DNA of 64,000 nucleotides. Source: Paenarthrobacter sp. DKR-5 (GTDB lineage: Bacteria > Actinomycetota > Actinomycetes > Actinomycetales > Micrococcaceae). Numbering within the stretch: position 1 is the first letter of the stretch; every line of letters starts with the position of its first letter. Location of the stretch: positions 1-64,000 of the forward strand of contig NZ_JAHBOI010000010.1 of assembly GCF_018531425.1 (NCBI RefSeq). The letters run 5' to 3'. Shown here in pieces: positions 26,234 through 35,046 of the stretch. The notes under the pieces were generated by a model. It ran no database searches. It had not been told where the DNA came from and saw nothing but the letters and a program-made list of their open reading frames with translations. A program made the position numbers and the translations under genes.

Positions 26234-28846
26234 GTGACCACAGAGGCCTCCCCCGGCACGCGCCAGCCTGCCGGCCTGGTCAAGCGCCTGCTCCGCGGGC
26301 GCTGGCGGGCGACGCTGCGCGCCCCCCTGACGTGGTCCTTCCTTGCGGCTTACTGGGCGCTGGGCATCTTCTCCTCGGGTGTGCTGACCGGTGGCCGCGC
26401 AGTGTTCGGCCCGCGCAACATCGAGTCCCTCTATGCTGTGTCCGCGGGCACCTGGCTTAGCCACTGGTGGTCGCTGGTCGCCTCCGCCTTCTGGTCCGCG
26501 ACACCCGGCGCTTACGCTGCCACCTCAGCCATGGTGCTGATTATCGGCCTGCCGCTGGAGCGCCGCCTGGGCACCCTGCGGTTCGGGGCTGCCGCGGCCT
26601 CCACGCAGGTGCTGGGCATCATCGGCGCCATTGCATTTTCCTGGTCCTTCCGCGGTCTGATGGGCAGCTGGTCCGAGACCCTGCTCACGCACGCCTACCT
26701 TGGGCCGAGCGCCTTCCTGTTCGGCGCGGGAATGGTGGCAACTGCCTCCATGGGCACGCTGTGGAGACGGCGCCTGCGGCTCTTCGCCATGGCACTGCTG
26801 GTCCTGCTGGCGCTCTACAGCGGTTCCTTTCCGGATGTGGTGCGGATAGGGGCGGCCTCAGCCGGCCTCGTGCTCGGACCACTGTTCTTCGACCGCCGTC
26901 CGCGCCCCGCCTTGCCGGTCAGCTCCCGGCGCGAGGCGCGCGTCCTGGTCGCGATTGTGCTCGCTGCCTCGGCGGTGGGACCGGTCCTGGCCGGGCTGTT
27001 GCCGCACGCGGTCGGACCGCTGTCGGTGCTGCGGTTCCTGTTCACCAACATCCAGCCGGTGGACCCGCAGACACTCCAAGCGGTGTGTTCTGACCCGGCG
27101 CAGGCCAGGGACTGCTCCGCGGCGCACCTGCAGTTGCGCGCCGGCGCGGGGGGCATCTTCATGTCGATCCTGCCATCCTTCCTCCTGCTGCTCGCCGCTG
27201 ACGGACTCCGGCGGGGACGCCGCTTCGCCTGGCGGCTGGCCCTGGTACTGCAGGGTGTCGTCGCAGTGCTCGCCGGGACCTTCATCGTGCGTTTCCTGCT
27301 GCCGCGCGGCCCAGGGGCGGCCTCCGCCGAGATCATGGGCGGTCTTGACCTGACCCGGTTCCACCACCCAATGAGCCTGGTGCTTCCTCTGCTGCTACCG
27401 CTCGTGCTTTTCGGCGCGCTGCTCGGGACGCGCCGGCTGTTCACCGTTCCGGCGCCGAGCGGTACGTACCGAAAGCTTGGACTCGTGCTCGTCGTCTCCG
27501 GCGCCGCGCTGGCGGTGGCCTATGTGGCAGGCGGCCTGCTGCTTTCGGACGGCTTCACACCCGCGCCGGGCCTGGCTCAGCTGGTCGCGGACGTGCCCGA
27601 CCGCTTCCTGCCGCTGGGCTACACGGTGGACATCCCTCCCGCCTTCTTTCCGGAGAGCACACCCGCTGTGCTGCTCTACGAAGGCATCGGCGTCGTTTTC
27701 TGGGCCGTCGCCGGCTGGTTGCTGCTGCTCTCGTTCCGCCGTCCGGCTCAGACCGGCCACACCCTTGACAAGGACCGGGCCCGCGGGCTGCTGGTCAAAG
27801 ACGACGGCAGCGACCTGTCCTACATGACAACGTGGGAAGGCAACAGCTACTGGTTCTCCGATTCCGGCAACGCATTCATCGCCTACCGGGTGCTTTCCGG
27901 TATCGCCCTCACCCTGGGAGGGCCCGTGGGCCCGAAGGAGGAGCAGCTGGAGCAGATCGAAGAGTTCGCCCATTTCTGCACCGTGAACGGCTGGACCCCC
28001 TGCTTCTACTCAGTGACCTCCGACGTCGATGCGGCCGCCCGCTCGCTGGGATGGGGCTCCGTGGAGGTCGCCCAGGAAACCGTCCTCGACCTCGGTACCA
28101 TCGCCTTCGCCGGCAAAAGCTTCCAGGACATCCGAACGGCCTTGAACAAGGCGGCAAAGGAAGGGATCCGGGCCGAATGGATCACCTATCCCGGGGCGCC
28201 ACTGGCCATTGTGGACCAGATCCACGCCATTTCCGAGGAATGGGTGGCTGACAAGGAGATGCCCGAGATGGGGTTCACTCTCGGGGGCATCGATGAAATC
28301 AACGATCCCAACGTCAGGTGCCTGCTGGCTATCGACGCGCAGCGCACCGTGCACGCCGTCGCCTCCTGGCTTCCCGTCTACCGCGGCGGCGAGATCCGGG
28401 GCTGGACGCTGGACTATATGCGTCGCCGCAGCTCCGGTTTCCGCTCCAGCATGGAATTCCTCATTGCTTCCGCCGCCCTGTCGCTGAAGGATGAAGGCTA
28501 CGACTTCATCAGCCTTTCAGGTGCTCCGCTGGCGCGGGTGCGCCCTACGTCGGCCCTCGCCGTCCCCAGCCAGGCTTCCGGCGCGCTGGACCGGGTATTG
28601 GACTGGCTTGGCTCCACGTTGGAACCGGTTTACGGGTTCCGGTCCCTGCTGGCGTTCAAGGCAAAATTCCAGCCGCGCTACCAGCCGTTGTACATGGTCT
28701 ATCCGGATGCGGCGGCCCTGCCGAGCATCGGCAATGCGATCACCCGCGCCTACCTGCCGAAGGTCTCCCTGCGGCAGCGGCTGGCGTTGGCGAGGAAAAT
28801 CGTGCAGCGCCCGCGCCGGCGTCCCAGGAAGGCACCTCAGCCATGA
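26234..28846 (+). CDS. Rhomboid-like/DUF2156 aminoacyl-lipid synthase (MprF/LPG synthetase C-terminal type)
   Basis: This 870-residue membrane protein has two parts. Residues about 30-230 resemble a rhomboid fold (HWWSLVASAFW, LPLERRLGTLRFG, YLGPSAFLFGAG), followed by several further helices to about residue 500. Residues about 515-850 form a DUF2156/LPG_synthase_C double-GNAT domain (YWFSDSGNAFIAYRVL, GPVGPKEEQLEQIEEF, SGAPLARVRP). DUF2156 enzymes transfer amino acids from aminoacyl-tRNA to phosphatidylglycerol or diacylglycerol. The rhomboid part keeps a serine in GPSA but the C-terminal histidine position reads RIGAASAG, so protease activity is unlikely. It starts at GTG, and its stop overlaps the SGNH gene by four bases. 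Confidence 0.82.
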   Translation: MTTEASPGTRQPAGLVKRLLRGRWRATLRAPLTWSFLAAYWALGIFSSGVLTGGRAVFGPRNIESLYAVSAGTWLSHWWSLVASAFWSATPGAYAATSAMVLIIGLPLERRLGTLRFGAAAASTQVLGIIGAIAFSWSFRGLMGSWSETLLTHAYLGPSAFLFGAGMVATASMGTLWRRRLRLFAMALLVLLALYSGSFPDVVRIGAASAGLVLGPLFFDRRPRPALPVSSRREARVLVAIVLAASAVGPVLAGLLPHAVGPLSVLRFLFTNIQPVDPQTLQAVCSDPAQARDCSAAHLQLRAGAGGIFMSILPSFLLLLAADGLRRGRRFAWRLALVLQGVVAVLAGTFIVRFLLPRGPGAASAEIMGGLDLTRFHHPMSLVLPLLLPLVLFGALLGTRRLFTVPAPSGTYRKLGLVLVVSGAALAVAYVAGGLLLSDGFTPAPGLAQLVADVPDRFLPLGYTVDIPPAFFPESTPAVLLYEGIGVVFWAVAGWLLLLSFRRPAQTGHTLDKDRARGLLVKDDGSDLSYMTTWEGNSYWFSDSGNAFIAYRVLSGIALTLGGPVGPKEEQLEQIEEFAHFCTVNGWTPCFYSVTSDVDAAARSLGWGSVEVAQETVLDLGTIAFAGKSFQDIRTALNKAAKEGIRAEWITYPGAPLAIVDQIHAISEEWVADKEMPEMGFTLGGIDEINDPNVRCLLAIDAQRTVHAVASWLPVYRGGEIRGWTLDYMRRRSSGFRSSMEFLIASAALSLKDEGYDFISLSGAPLARVRPTSALAVPSQASGALDRVLDWLGSTLEPVYGFRSLLAFKAKFQPRYQPLYMVYPDAAALPSIGNAITRAYLPKVSLRQRLALARKIVQRPRRRPRKAPQP

Positions 28847-29646
28847 CAAAGCACCTCACCGGTGTCCGGATCACGCGCGGGATGATGGTCCGGACCGCGC
28901 CGGTCCTTGCCCTGCTGCTCTCCGCCGCTGGCTGCGCTGTCCCGGCGGCGCCGGCCGCCGTGCCGCCCGCCTCGGGCAGCCCTGCGCCCTCCGCACAGCC
29001 CACCCGGGCCGTCGGCGCCCCGCACCCGGCCCGGGCGACGTCGTCGGCACCACCCGCGTCCCTGAGCGCCGTTGGCGACCAGGTTGTCGTGATCGGGGAT
29101 TCGCTCAGCACGGGCTACGGCACCAGCGCCGACGATGCGTGGCCAACGCTGCTGGAGAACGATTCGAAACTCGGCAACCACCCCGTTGATATCGTCAACG
29201 CGTCGGTGAACGGCAGCGGCTACGTCACCGCCGGGGACGGCGGCGCCACCTTCATGTCCGAAGTTGATGAGGCCGTCGGCCCGGCGGCGAAGGTCGTGCT
29301 GATTTTCGGCTCCGAGAACGACATGGGCGCGGACGCGGACCAGCTCAGGAAGGCGGCCGCGGACACCCTCGCCGCCGCACGGGCGAAAGCACCGGACGCG
29401 AAAATCATCGTCGTCGGACCCCCGTCCTACACGAATGATCCCGAGCCGGCCCGGCTGACAGTCCGCGACCAGGACCGCGCGGCCGCCCAGGAGGCAGGGG
29501 ACGCGTATGTGGACCCGATCGACGAGCACTGGATCATGGGCCAGGCCGACACCCTGATCGGCCCCGACGGGGACCACCCGAGCGAGGACGGACAACGCTA
29601 CCTGCAGCAGAAGATGGAAGCACTGCTGGAGGCCGCGCTCTCCTAG
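28843..29646 (+). CDS. SGNH/GDSL hydrolase lipoprotein
   Basis: This 267-residue protein overlaps the preceding synthase through an ATGA junction, so the two are translationally coupled. It has a signal peptide with a lipobox (SAAGC) and an Ala/Pro linker, then an SGNH hydrolase domain. Block I is VIGDSLSTGYG (Ser about 87), block III is FGSENDMG with the Asn, and block V is DGDHPSEDG with the catalytic Asp and His. The family includes lipases, acetyl-esterases and acyltransferases acting on lipids or glycans. Placement beside an aminoacyl-lipid synthase and a deacetylase suggests an ester of the envelope as the substrate; this is inference. Confidence 0.88.
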   Translation: MTKHLTGVRITRGMMVRTAPVLALLLSAAGCAVPAAPAAVPPASGSPAPSAQPTRAVGAPHPARATSSAPPASLSAVGDQVVVIGDSLSTGYGTSADDAWPTLLENDSKLGNHPVDIVNASVNGSGYVTAGDGGATFMSEVDEAVGPAAKVVLIFGSENDMGADADQLRKAAADTLAAARAKAPDAKIIVVGPPSYTNDPEPARLTVRDQDRAAAQEAGDAYVDPIDEHWIMGQADTLIGPDGDHPSEDGQRYLQQKMEALLEAALS

Positions 29647-29653
29647 GGAGAGG

Positions 29654-31021
29654 TCAGGATCCCGCTGCGTCGGAGGTCGGGGCTGGATTCGCCGGTGCCC
29701 GCCCGGAGCCGGGCAGCACGCCGAGACGGGTCATCAGCCAGTCCATGTTGTTCTCGACCCCGTACTTCCAGGCCGGCCACGCATGGCCTCCGGGGGCTTC
29801 CTGAAGCGTCACGTCGATGCCGGCCTGCTTCATCGCTTGGAAGACCTGCAGGCCCTGCGGACGGTAGAACGAGTCTGCCTGCCCCACCGTGACGATTCCT
29901 GCGGAGCCGGGATACCGGCGCTTTTTGAGCACATCCATGGCGTTCTGCCGGGCAAAGGCGGCCTGGCTGCCCCCGAAATACTGGCGTAGCAGCACCTCGT
30001 GGCCTTGGGAAATCGTCGGTTCGTTCTCACCCGAGCTGTCGATGAACGTTGGATATACGTCCGGGTAGTTGGTGGCCAGCTGCATCGCGCAGGTGCCGCC
30101 GTAGGAGAAGCCTCCGATGGCCCACTGCCGCGCTGACAGCGTGCCCGCCCCGAAGGTCTCCTTGACCCAGTTCGGCACGTCCTTGGTCAGGTAGGTGGCA
30201 GACTGGCCCTGCTTGCTGTTGACGCACACCGGCGGGTACTTCGCCCAGCGTCCGCTCGCGTCCGGCATGACCACGACCGGCGCCAGGCCGTTGTGGGCCT
30301 GCGCGTACCCGTTCATGAATTGGGCAATCATTCCGCCGCGCAGCCAATCCAGCGTCCCGCCGGGGACGCCGTGGATCAGCACCAGGACCGGCAGGTTCGC
30401 GCGGGGTGAGCCAAGGTAGGCCGGTGGCAGGTATACGTAGGCCGAGGATGAGATCTGGTGAGAAATCGGCGCAGGGATCGCAACCTGCAGCACCTGCCCT
30501 TCGGCAGGCATGTTTGCCGGCGGCTTCCAGTCCGCCATGGTGGTGGCAGTGGGCTGCATCGCGGTATTTCGATCGTGTGCCCTGAACTGCTGAAGTGACT
30601 CGATCTTCACACCGGTGTCGCCGAAGATGGAACCGAACGTCGGGTAATACTCGAATTCCTGGTTGATGAGCGACGCCGAGGCGAGCACCAGCACGGCTGC
30701 GACAGGGATGGTGGCGATTTTCGCGGTCAGGCGCCGCAGCTGCAGCATCTTGGGAACGATCAGCAGCACCGCGAGGAAGCCGAGGGCCGCGAACAGGTAG
30801 ATGCGCTTGGGCAGTGGCGATCCCCAAAGGTTCCACACCCGCTCCGACAGGAACCAGACGACACCGGCCAAGAGAAGCGCAATTCCTACCGCGGCCGGCA
30901 CCCAGTGCGTGAGGTGGCGGCGGTTGCCGAAAGCCAACCAGACCAGGGCTGTCAGCCCCAGCAGCCCGACCACCCACGGCACAGGTCCGGTTGCGATCGG
31001 GAGCATATTCAGTCCCGTCAT
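29654..31021 (-). CDS. Membrane-anchored esterase (esterase D/mycolyltransferase-like)
   Basis: About 455 residues. Four hydrophobic helices in the first 130 residues anchor an external alpha/beta-hydrolase domain of the PF00756 type. The nucleophile elbow is GGFSYGGTCAMQLA, and the C-terminal histidine lies in APGGHAWPAW. The family includes esterase D and mycobacterial antigen 85. It is convergent with the SGNH lipoprotein, with seven bases between the stops. Its closest visible relative is the second membrane esterase at 43.0-44.4 kb. A GTG at 31030 is an alternative start; no clear ribosome site favours either. Action on aminoacyl lipids or surface glycan esters is possible from context only. 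Confidence 0.82.
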   Translation of the reverse strand: MTGLNMLPIATGPVPWVVGLLGLTALVWLAFGNRRHLTHWVPAAVGIALLLAGVVWFLSERVWNLWGSPLPKRIYLFAALGFLAVLLIVPKMLQLRRLTAKIATIPVAAVLVLASASLINQEFEYYPTFGSIFGDTGVKIESLQQFRAHDRNTAMQPTATTMADWKPPANMPAEGQVLQVAIPAPISHQISSSAYVYLPPAYLGSPRANLPVLVLIHGVPGGTLDWLRGGMIAQFMNGYAQAHNGLAPVVVMPDASGRWAKYPPVCVNSKQGQSATYLTKDVPNWVKETFGAGTLSARQWAIGGFSYGGTCAMQLATNYPDVYPTFIDSSGENEPTISQGHEVLLRQYFGGSQAAFARQNAMDVLKKRRYPGSAGIVTVGQADSFYRPQGLQVFQAMKQAGIDVTLQEAPGGHAWPAWKYGVENNMDWLMTRLGVLPGSGRAPANPAPTSDAAGS

Positions 31022-31178
31022 GAGCGCCACAGTAGGGATTCTTGCTGGGAAAAGCTTGGGAGCCGGATGTGTGCCAGCCGTGCCGGCCTCCCGCCACCCG
31101 GCCCTTGGGCCCTACCGCCGAGGTCCCGGAGGGTGTGGACTCGGGTCAGGAAAGTGGGCACGAAAAGGGGCGGTGCAG

Positions 31179-32086
31179 ATGAGAGGGCACTCGCTGCGGC
31201 GGATCATCCTGGCGGCGGTGGCCGCCGCAGTCCTGGTCGCTGGCTTGGTCCCGCTGGGCGCTTCCGGCGCCCACGCGGCAACGCTCTATGGCCACGATAT
31301 TTCCTGGCCCCAGTGCCCGACGTCGTCGGGCGGCTACGGGCTACCGTTGCCTCCCGCGTCCACGGGGTTCGTTGTCGTAGGGCTGACCAAGGGCCTGCCG
31401 TTCACCGAGAATCCGTGCCTGGCCAGCCAGGTGGCCTGGGTGAAGGCAAACGCCAAGCCGGCGCAGGCTTACACCATGGCCGCGTTCCCGACTTCCGCGC
31501 AACTCGCCGCTTACCGCAACCAGGGCCCTTGGTCGGCCGGCACCCGGGCCGGACAGCTCTCGAATGTGGGCTACGCCGAAGCCCGCTTCGCCGCAGCCAG
31601 CCTGGCCCGGGCCGGGTTCGCGCCCCCGGTGGTGTGGGTAGACGTCGAGCCCCGGCCTGCGCAGCCCTGGCCGGCGAGACCACCACGGGCTACCTCTGGC
31701 TCTACCCCGGCAACGGCAACGGCGGCTGGCTCCCCCGCGTGCGCGTCGGCAACGGCTGGAACATCTTCAACAGCATCGTCGGCCCCGGAGACTTCAACGG
31801 GGATGGACACCCCGATGTCCTCGCCCGCGAGACCGCCACAGGCTACCTCTGGCTCTACCCCGGCAACGGCAACGGCGGCTGGCTCCCCCGCGTCCGCGTC
31901 GGCAACGGCTGGAACATTTTTCCGGCCCTCATGAGCCCCGGCGACCTCACCGGCGACCGGAGCCCCGACGTCGTCGCGCGCGACGGAAACGGCTTTCTGT
32001 GGCTGTATCCGGGAAACGGCGCCGGCGGCTGGCTGCCCCGCAGGCAGATCGGGAATGGCTGGAACGCAATCGACGCCATCTTCTAG
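31179..32086 (+). pseudogene. Broken secreted glycoside-hydrolase-like/FG-GAP protein (internal deletion plus frameshift)
   Basis: The ATG at 31179 opens a signal peptide (RRIILAAVAAAVLVAGLVPL...AHA) and the first half of a GH25-like/DUF1906-type domain (YGHDISWPQCPTSSGGYG, ENPCLASQVAWVKANAK, VVWVDVEPRPAQPWPA). The domain stops abruptly near 31670. From there the reading continues sensibly only in another frame, as FG-GAP-type repeats (TGYLWLYPGNGNGGWLPRVR, GNGWNIF, GDFNGDGHPD) to a stop at 32086. In the original frame the ORF runs on as low-quality sequence to 31934. The missing half domain plus frame change points to a deletion that fused the two parts out of frame. A sequencing error alone would not remove half a domain. 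Confidence 0.8.
31674..32080 (+). repeat. FG-GAP coding repeats, 153-bp period
   Basis: Two nearly identical units begin at 31674 and 31827, each 153 bp (51 codons), and a more diverged third begins near 31977. The first two differ at only a few positions over their first 90 bases. Such similarity favours unequal recombination and may explain the loss of the neighbouring domain. Confidence 0.8.
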
Positions 32087-32498
32087 GCCTTATAAGGCGT
32101 GCTTGCGGCGTGCCGGACAGGCCTATAGGATTGCGGATCAGTCAAGCAGTTGGCGCCGGGATCTTCACGTACCCGCGCACGCCCTGCATTTCTCCGACGC
32201 GCGGCCCTGCGGGCGGATGCTGAATCCGATGCCACCTTGCCTGCGTCCCGCGGAACGGACCATGGCCCCCGCATCGAGCTTCCCGGCGCGGCTGCCGCGC
32301 ACTCCGCGCCGCACCTTTGGGGGGCGGCACGGCGACGGCGCGGCGGGAGGCCTGCCCGGTGTCAACCGAGCCGGCCTCCTGCCCCGCTTTCACACCGCGC
32401 CTTCACACCTCGCCTTCGTACAGCGCCGTGCGGGACGGTGCGGTCCCCGCCGTGGTGCTTCCCAGACAATTTCCAGCGAAATCTGCCACGGTTCGCCC
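32087..32498. other. Intergenic region without a recognisable gene
   Basis: About 410 bp between the broken FG-GAP gene and DUF1345. Frames are open but none reads like a protein or has a ribosome site. A 12-bp palindrome GCCTTATAAGGC lies at 32087-32098 directly after the stop. It may hold the promoter of the DUF1345-hemerythrin pair; I see no clear -35/-10 pair. Confidence 0.5.
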
Positions 32499-33164
32499 AT
32501 GAACACTTCGACGCGCCACGGAGGCTCCTTCAACGGGCCCGCACACCGGTCCCGGGTTCGCCTGTTGCTCATGATCCTGGTTGGTGCGGCGACCGGGCTG
32601 CTGGTGGGGGCCCTGAAGAACTGGGCCTACGCCCCGGCCATGGGCTGGGCGGCCGCGTCGTTGACCTACCTTGTGTGGGTGTGGGCAGTGATCGGCCGGA
32701 TGAACGCCCAGACCACGGCGGCACACGCCCGCCGGGAGGACCCGGGACGCCGGTCAGCGGATGTGCTGGTCCTGGCGGCCACGGTGGCCAGTTTCGCCGG
32801 TGTCGCCTTGATCCTGCTCGACGCCTCCGGCGCCCAAGGAGCCGGCAAAGCTGCCATCATTGCCATCGCCCTCGGCAGCGTCGCCCTGTCCTGGTTCCTG
32901 GTGCATTCCTTGTTCACCCTGCGCTACGCGTCCATCTACTACCGTGACAAGGAGGGCATCGATTTCAACGAGGAGGGACTTCCGCGTTACATGGATTTCG
33001 CCTATCTCGCCTTCACCGTCGGCATGACCTTCCAGGTCTCGGACACGGATCTGAAGACTGATGCCATCCGGACGACGGTGCTGCGGCAGGCGTTGCTCTC
33101 CTACCTGCTGGGCGCGATCGTGGTGGCCACTACGATCAATCTTGTGGCAGGACTCGTGCATTAG
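32499..33164 (+). CDS. DUF1345 membrane protein
   Basis: This 221-residue protein has about five hydrophobic helices and the DUF1345 signature in its second half: SWFLVHSLFTLRYASIYYRD, EEGLPRYMDFAYLAFTVGM and FQVSDTDLKTDAIRTTVLRQ. The function of the family is unknown. The start at 32499 is chosen because the upstream frame has no protein character, although no strong ribosome site is visible. The hemerythrin gene follows after 43 bp on the same strand and is probably co-transcribed. Confidence 0.88.
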   Translation: MNTSTRHGGSFNGPAHRSRVRLLLMILVGAATGLLVGALKNWAYAPAMGWAAASLTYLVWVWAVIGRMNAQTTAAHARREDPGRRSADVLVLAATVASFAGVALILLDASGAQGAGKAAIIAIALGSVALSWFLVHSLFTLRYASIYYRDKEGIDFNEEGLPRYMDFAYLAFTVGMTFQVSDTDLKTDAIRTTVLRQALLSYLLGAIVVATTINLVAGLVH

Positions 33165-33207
33165 CGCGGCTGAAGTTTCCGGAAGCACACCCTAAGGAGC
33201 GGATCCA

Positions 33208-33726
33208 GTGGATATCACCGAAGTAATCCTCACCGACCATCATGAGCAGCGGCGCATGTTCTCAATCCTCGAGCAAATTGACCGCAACGACACGGCCCGG
33301 CTGGCCCCGGTGTGGGAGCGGCTCCGGGTGCTGCTGGAGGTCCATGCCAAGGCCGAGGAACTGCTGTTCTACCCGCAGCTGCTCGAACTCGGAAAGGGCG
33401 AGGGCGGCAAGGATTCCCCGGAGGAGGAGACCACCGACGCCATCCATGACCACAACGAGATCCGCGATGCGATCCGGGACGTCGATGCGCACCCGGTCGG
33501 CAGCGACGCCTGGTGGGACGCCGTCGCCAAAGCCAACGAGGCCAACGGGGACCACATGGCCGAGGAGGAACGGGAAGGCCTGGCGGATTTCCGGCGGCAC
33601 GCGAGCCTTGAGCTGCGCCACGCCATGGGCCTGGACTTCGCGGTGTTCGAAGCGGCGCACGCCGGGGGCATTCCGCTGGAGAACGAGGATCCCGACGAGT
33701 ACGTGCAGGAGCATGAGGGGCACTGA
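33208..33726 (+). CDS. Hemerythrin HHE domain protein
   Basis: This 172-residue cytoplasmic protein has the HHE pattern of a diiron four-helix bundle: TDHHEQRR, EVHAKAEELLFYP, HDHNEIRDAI, a GDHMAEEE motif and LRHAMG. Hemerythrin-like proteins bind O2, NO or peroxide or act as iron stores; which applies here is unknown. It starts at GTG behind AAGGAG. The C-terminal tail is acidic (ENEDPDEYVQEHEGH). It follows DUF1345 in a probable two-gene operon. Confidence 0.9.
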   Translation: MDITEVILTDHHEQRRMFSILEQIDRNDTARLAPVWERLRVLLEVHAKAEELLFYPQLLELGKGEGGKDSPEEETTDAIHDHNEIRDAIRDVDAHPVGSDAWWDAVAKANEANGDHMAEEEREGLADFRRHASLELRHAMGLDFAVFEAAHAGGIPLENEDPDEYVQEHEGH

Positions 33727-33763
33727 CGCCGCTTCCGGAGACGCCGGACAACGGCGCCTCCGG

Positions 33764-34909
33764 TCAGGCGCCGGTTTCCCCGGCGCCTGACTCGCCGTCA
33801 AGGGGCGCCGGACCGGGGCTGTCTGGCCCGGTGAGGGTCTTGAACACCGTCCAGCCGACGGCGGTGACCGGAACCGCCAGCAGTGCCCCCGCAATACCGG
33901 CGAGCATCGTCCCGGCCGCCAGCGACAGCAGGATGGCCAGGCCGTGAATGCTCAGCACCTTCCCCATCAGCACCGGCTGCAGGAAATGGTGCTCGAGCTG
34001 GTTCGCCCCGATAACGACGGCGAGCACGATCAGCGCCGGGACCGGCCCGTTGGAGACCAGGGCCACAGCCACGGCCAGCGTGCCAGCGGCGGTGGCGCCC
34101 ACGATCGGGATGAAACCGCCGATGAAGATGAAGACCCCCAGCGGCAGCGCGAGCGGCACCTGCATGATGGCCAGGGCTATGCCGACGACCAGCCCGTCGA
34201 CCGCGGCCACCAGGGCGGTGCCGCGAACGTAGCCACCGAGGACGACGGTGCTGCGCTCGGCCGCGATCGAGGCCTTGGTCCGGTGCGCGGCGGGCAGGAA
34301 CCCGATCAGGAAGGCCCGGATCTTCTCGCCGTCCTTGAGGAAGAAGAACAGGATGACCACCATCAGCACGATGCCGGCCAGGATCTCCCCCGCCGTCCGG
34401 ACGCCCGTCAAGGCCTCGCTGCCGAAGGCGGAGCTGGTGAAGAAGTTCTGGATGGACTGCCGGGTGCTTTCAATCTGGGCATCGCTCACCGGTACGGGGC
34501 CGTTATTCAGGAAGCCGTGCAGGTCATCGACCCCCGCGAGCGCCCGATCCGACAGTTCCTTCCACTGGTGCCGGATCAGCAGTACCACCCCGGTCACCAC
34601 CCCGCCGAACACCGCCAGAATCAGTAAGAATGAGGCGAGGACGGCGAGCGCCCGCGGCCAGCCGCCCGTGGTCAACCAGCGAACCAGCGGGGAGATCGCC
34701 GAGGCCAGGATGAGGGCGACAACCAGCGGAATAAGCACGAGGGGGACCCTGGTGAGCATCCAGAGCGCCAGCCACACCACGGCGGCCACCGCCAGCAGCT
34801 GAAGCGAACGAATGCCGGCACGGCCGAGCCCGTCGGCCCAGAGGGCAGCCACGGCGGAGGACGGCGGGACCGCGGGGGCGGATGGGGACGGGTCGGCATT
34901 CCGGGGCAT
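33764..34909 (-). CDS. AI-2E family transporter
   Basis: This 381-residue inner-membrane protein has about eight helices and the AI-2E/PerM family pattern: PLVVALILASAISPLVRWLT, a central soluble stretch (about 120-190), and FIFIGGFIPIVGATAAGTLA followed by NQLEHHFLQPVLMGK. Members include TqsA (autoinducer-2 export) and sodium/proton antiporters, so the substrate is open. The start at 34909 follows AAGGAG; the extra upstream residues in the same frame lack a ribosome site. It is convergent with hemerythrin, 37 bp apart, and divergent from the diguanylate cyclase. Confidence 0.92.
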   Translation of the reverse strand: MPRNADPSPSAPAVPPSSAVAALWADGLGRAGIRSLQLLAVAAVVWLALWMLTRVPLVLIPLVVALILASAISPLVRWLTTGGWPRALAVLASFLLILAVFGGVVTGVVLLIRHQWKELSDRALAGVDDLHGFLNNGPVPVSDAQIESTRQSIQNFFTSSAFGSEALTGVRTAGEILAGIVLMVVILFFFLKDGEKIRAFLIGFLPAAHRTKASIAAERSTVVLGGYVRGTALVAAVDGLVVGIALAIMQVPLALPLGVFIFIGGFIPIVGATAAGTLAVAVALVSNGPVPALIVLAVVIGANQLEHHFLQPVLMGKVLSIHGLAILLSLAAGTMLAGIAGALLAVPVTAVGWTVFKTLTGPDSPGPAPLDGESGAGETGA

Positions 34910-35046
34910 CAGTGGTTCTCCTTGCGGGACGGATGGTCGTGTCACATCCGGTGCCCTTATATGCTGGGCGCGGTATTGAAAGGCGGCGGCCAGGTCAGGC
35001 CCCCGTTTCACCGCCGACGACGACGGGCGCAACCGGAAGAAGGACC

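Noticed and set aside
31674..32080. Direct repeats considered as a possible CRISPR array
   Set aside because: Units are 153 bp, code for FG-GAP sequence in one frame and have no spacers.
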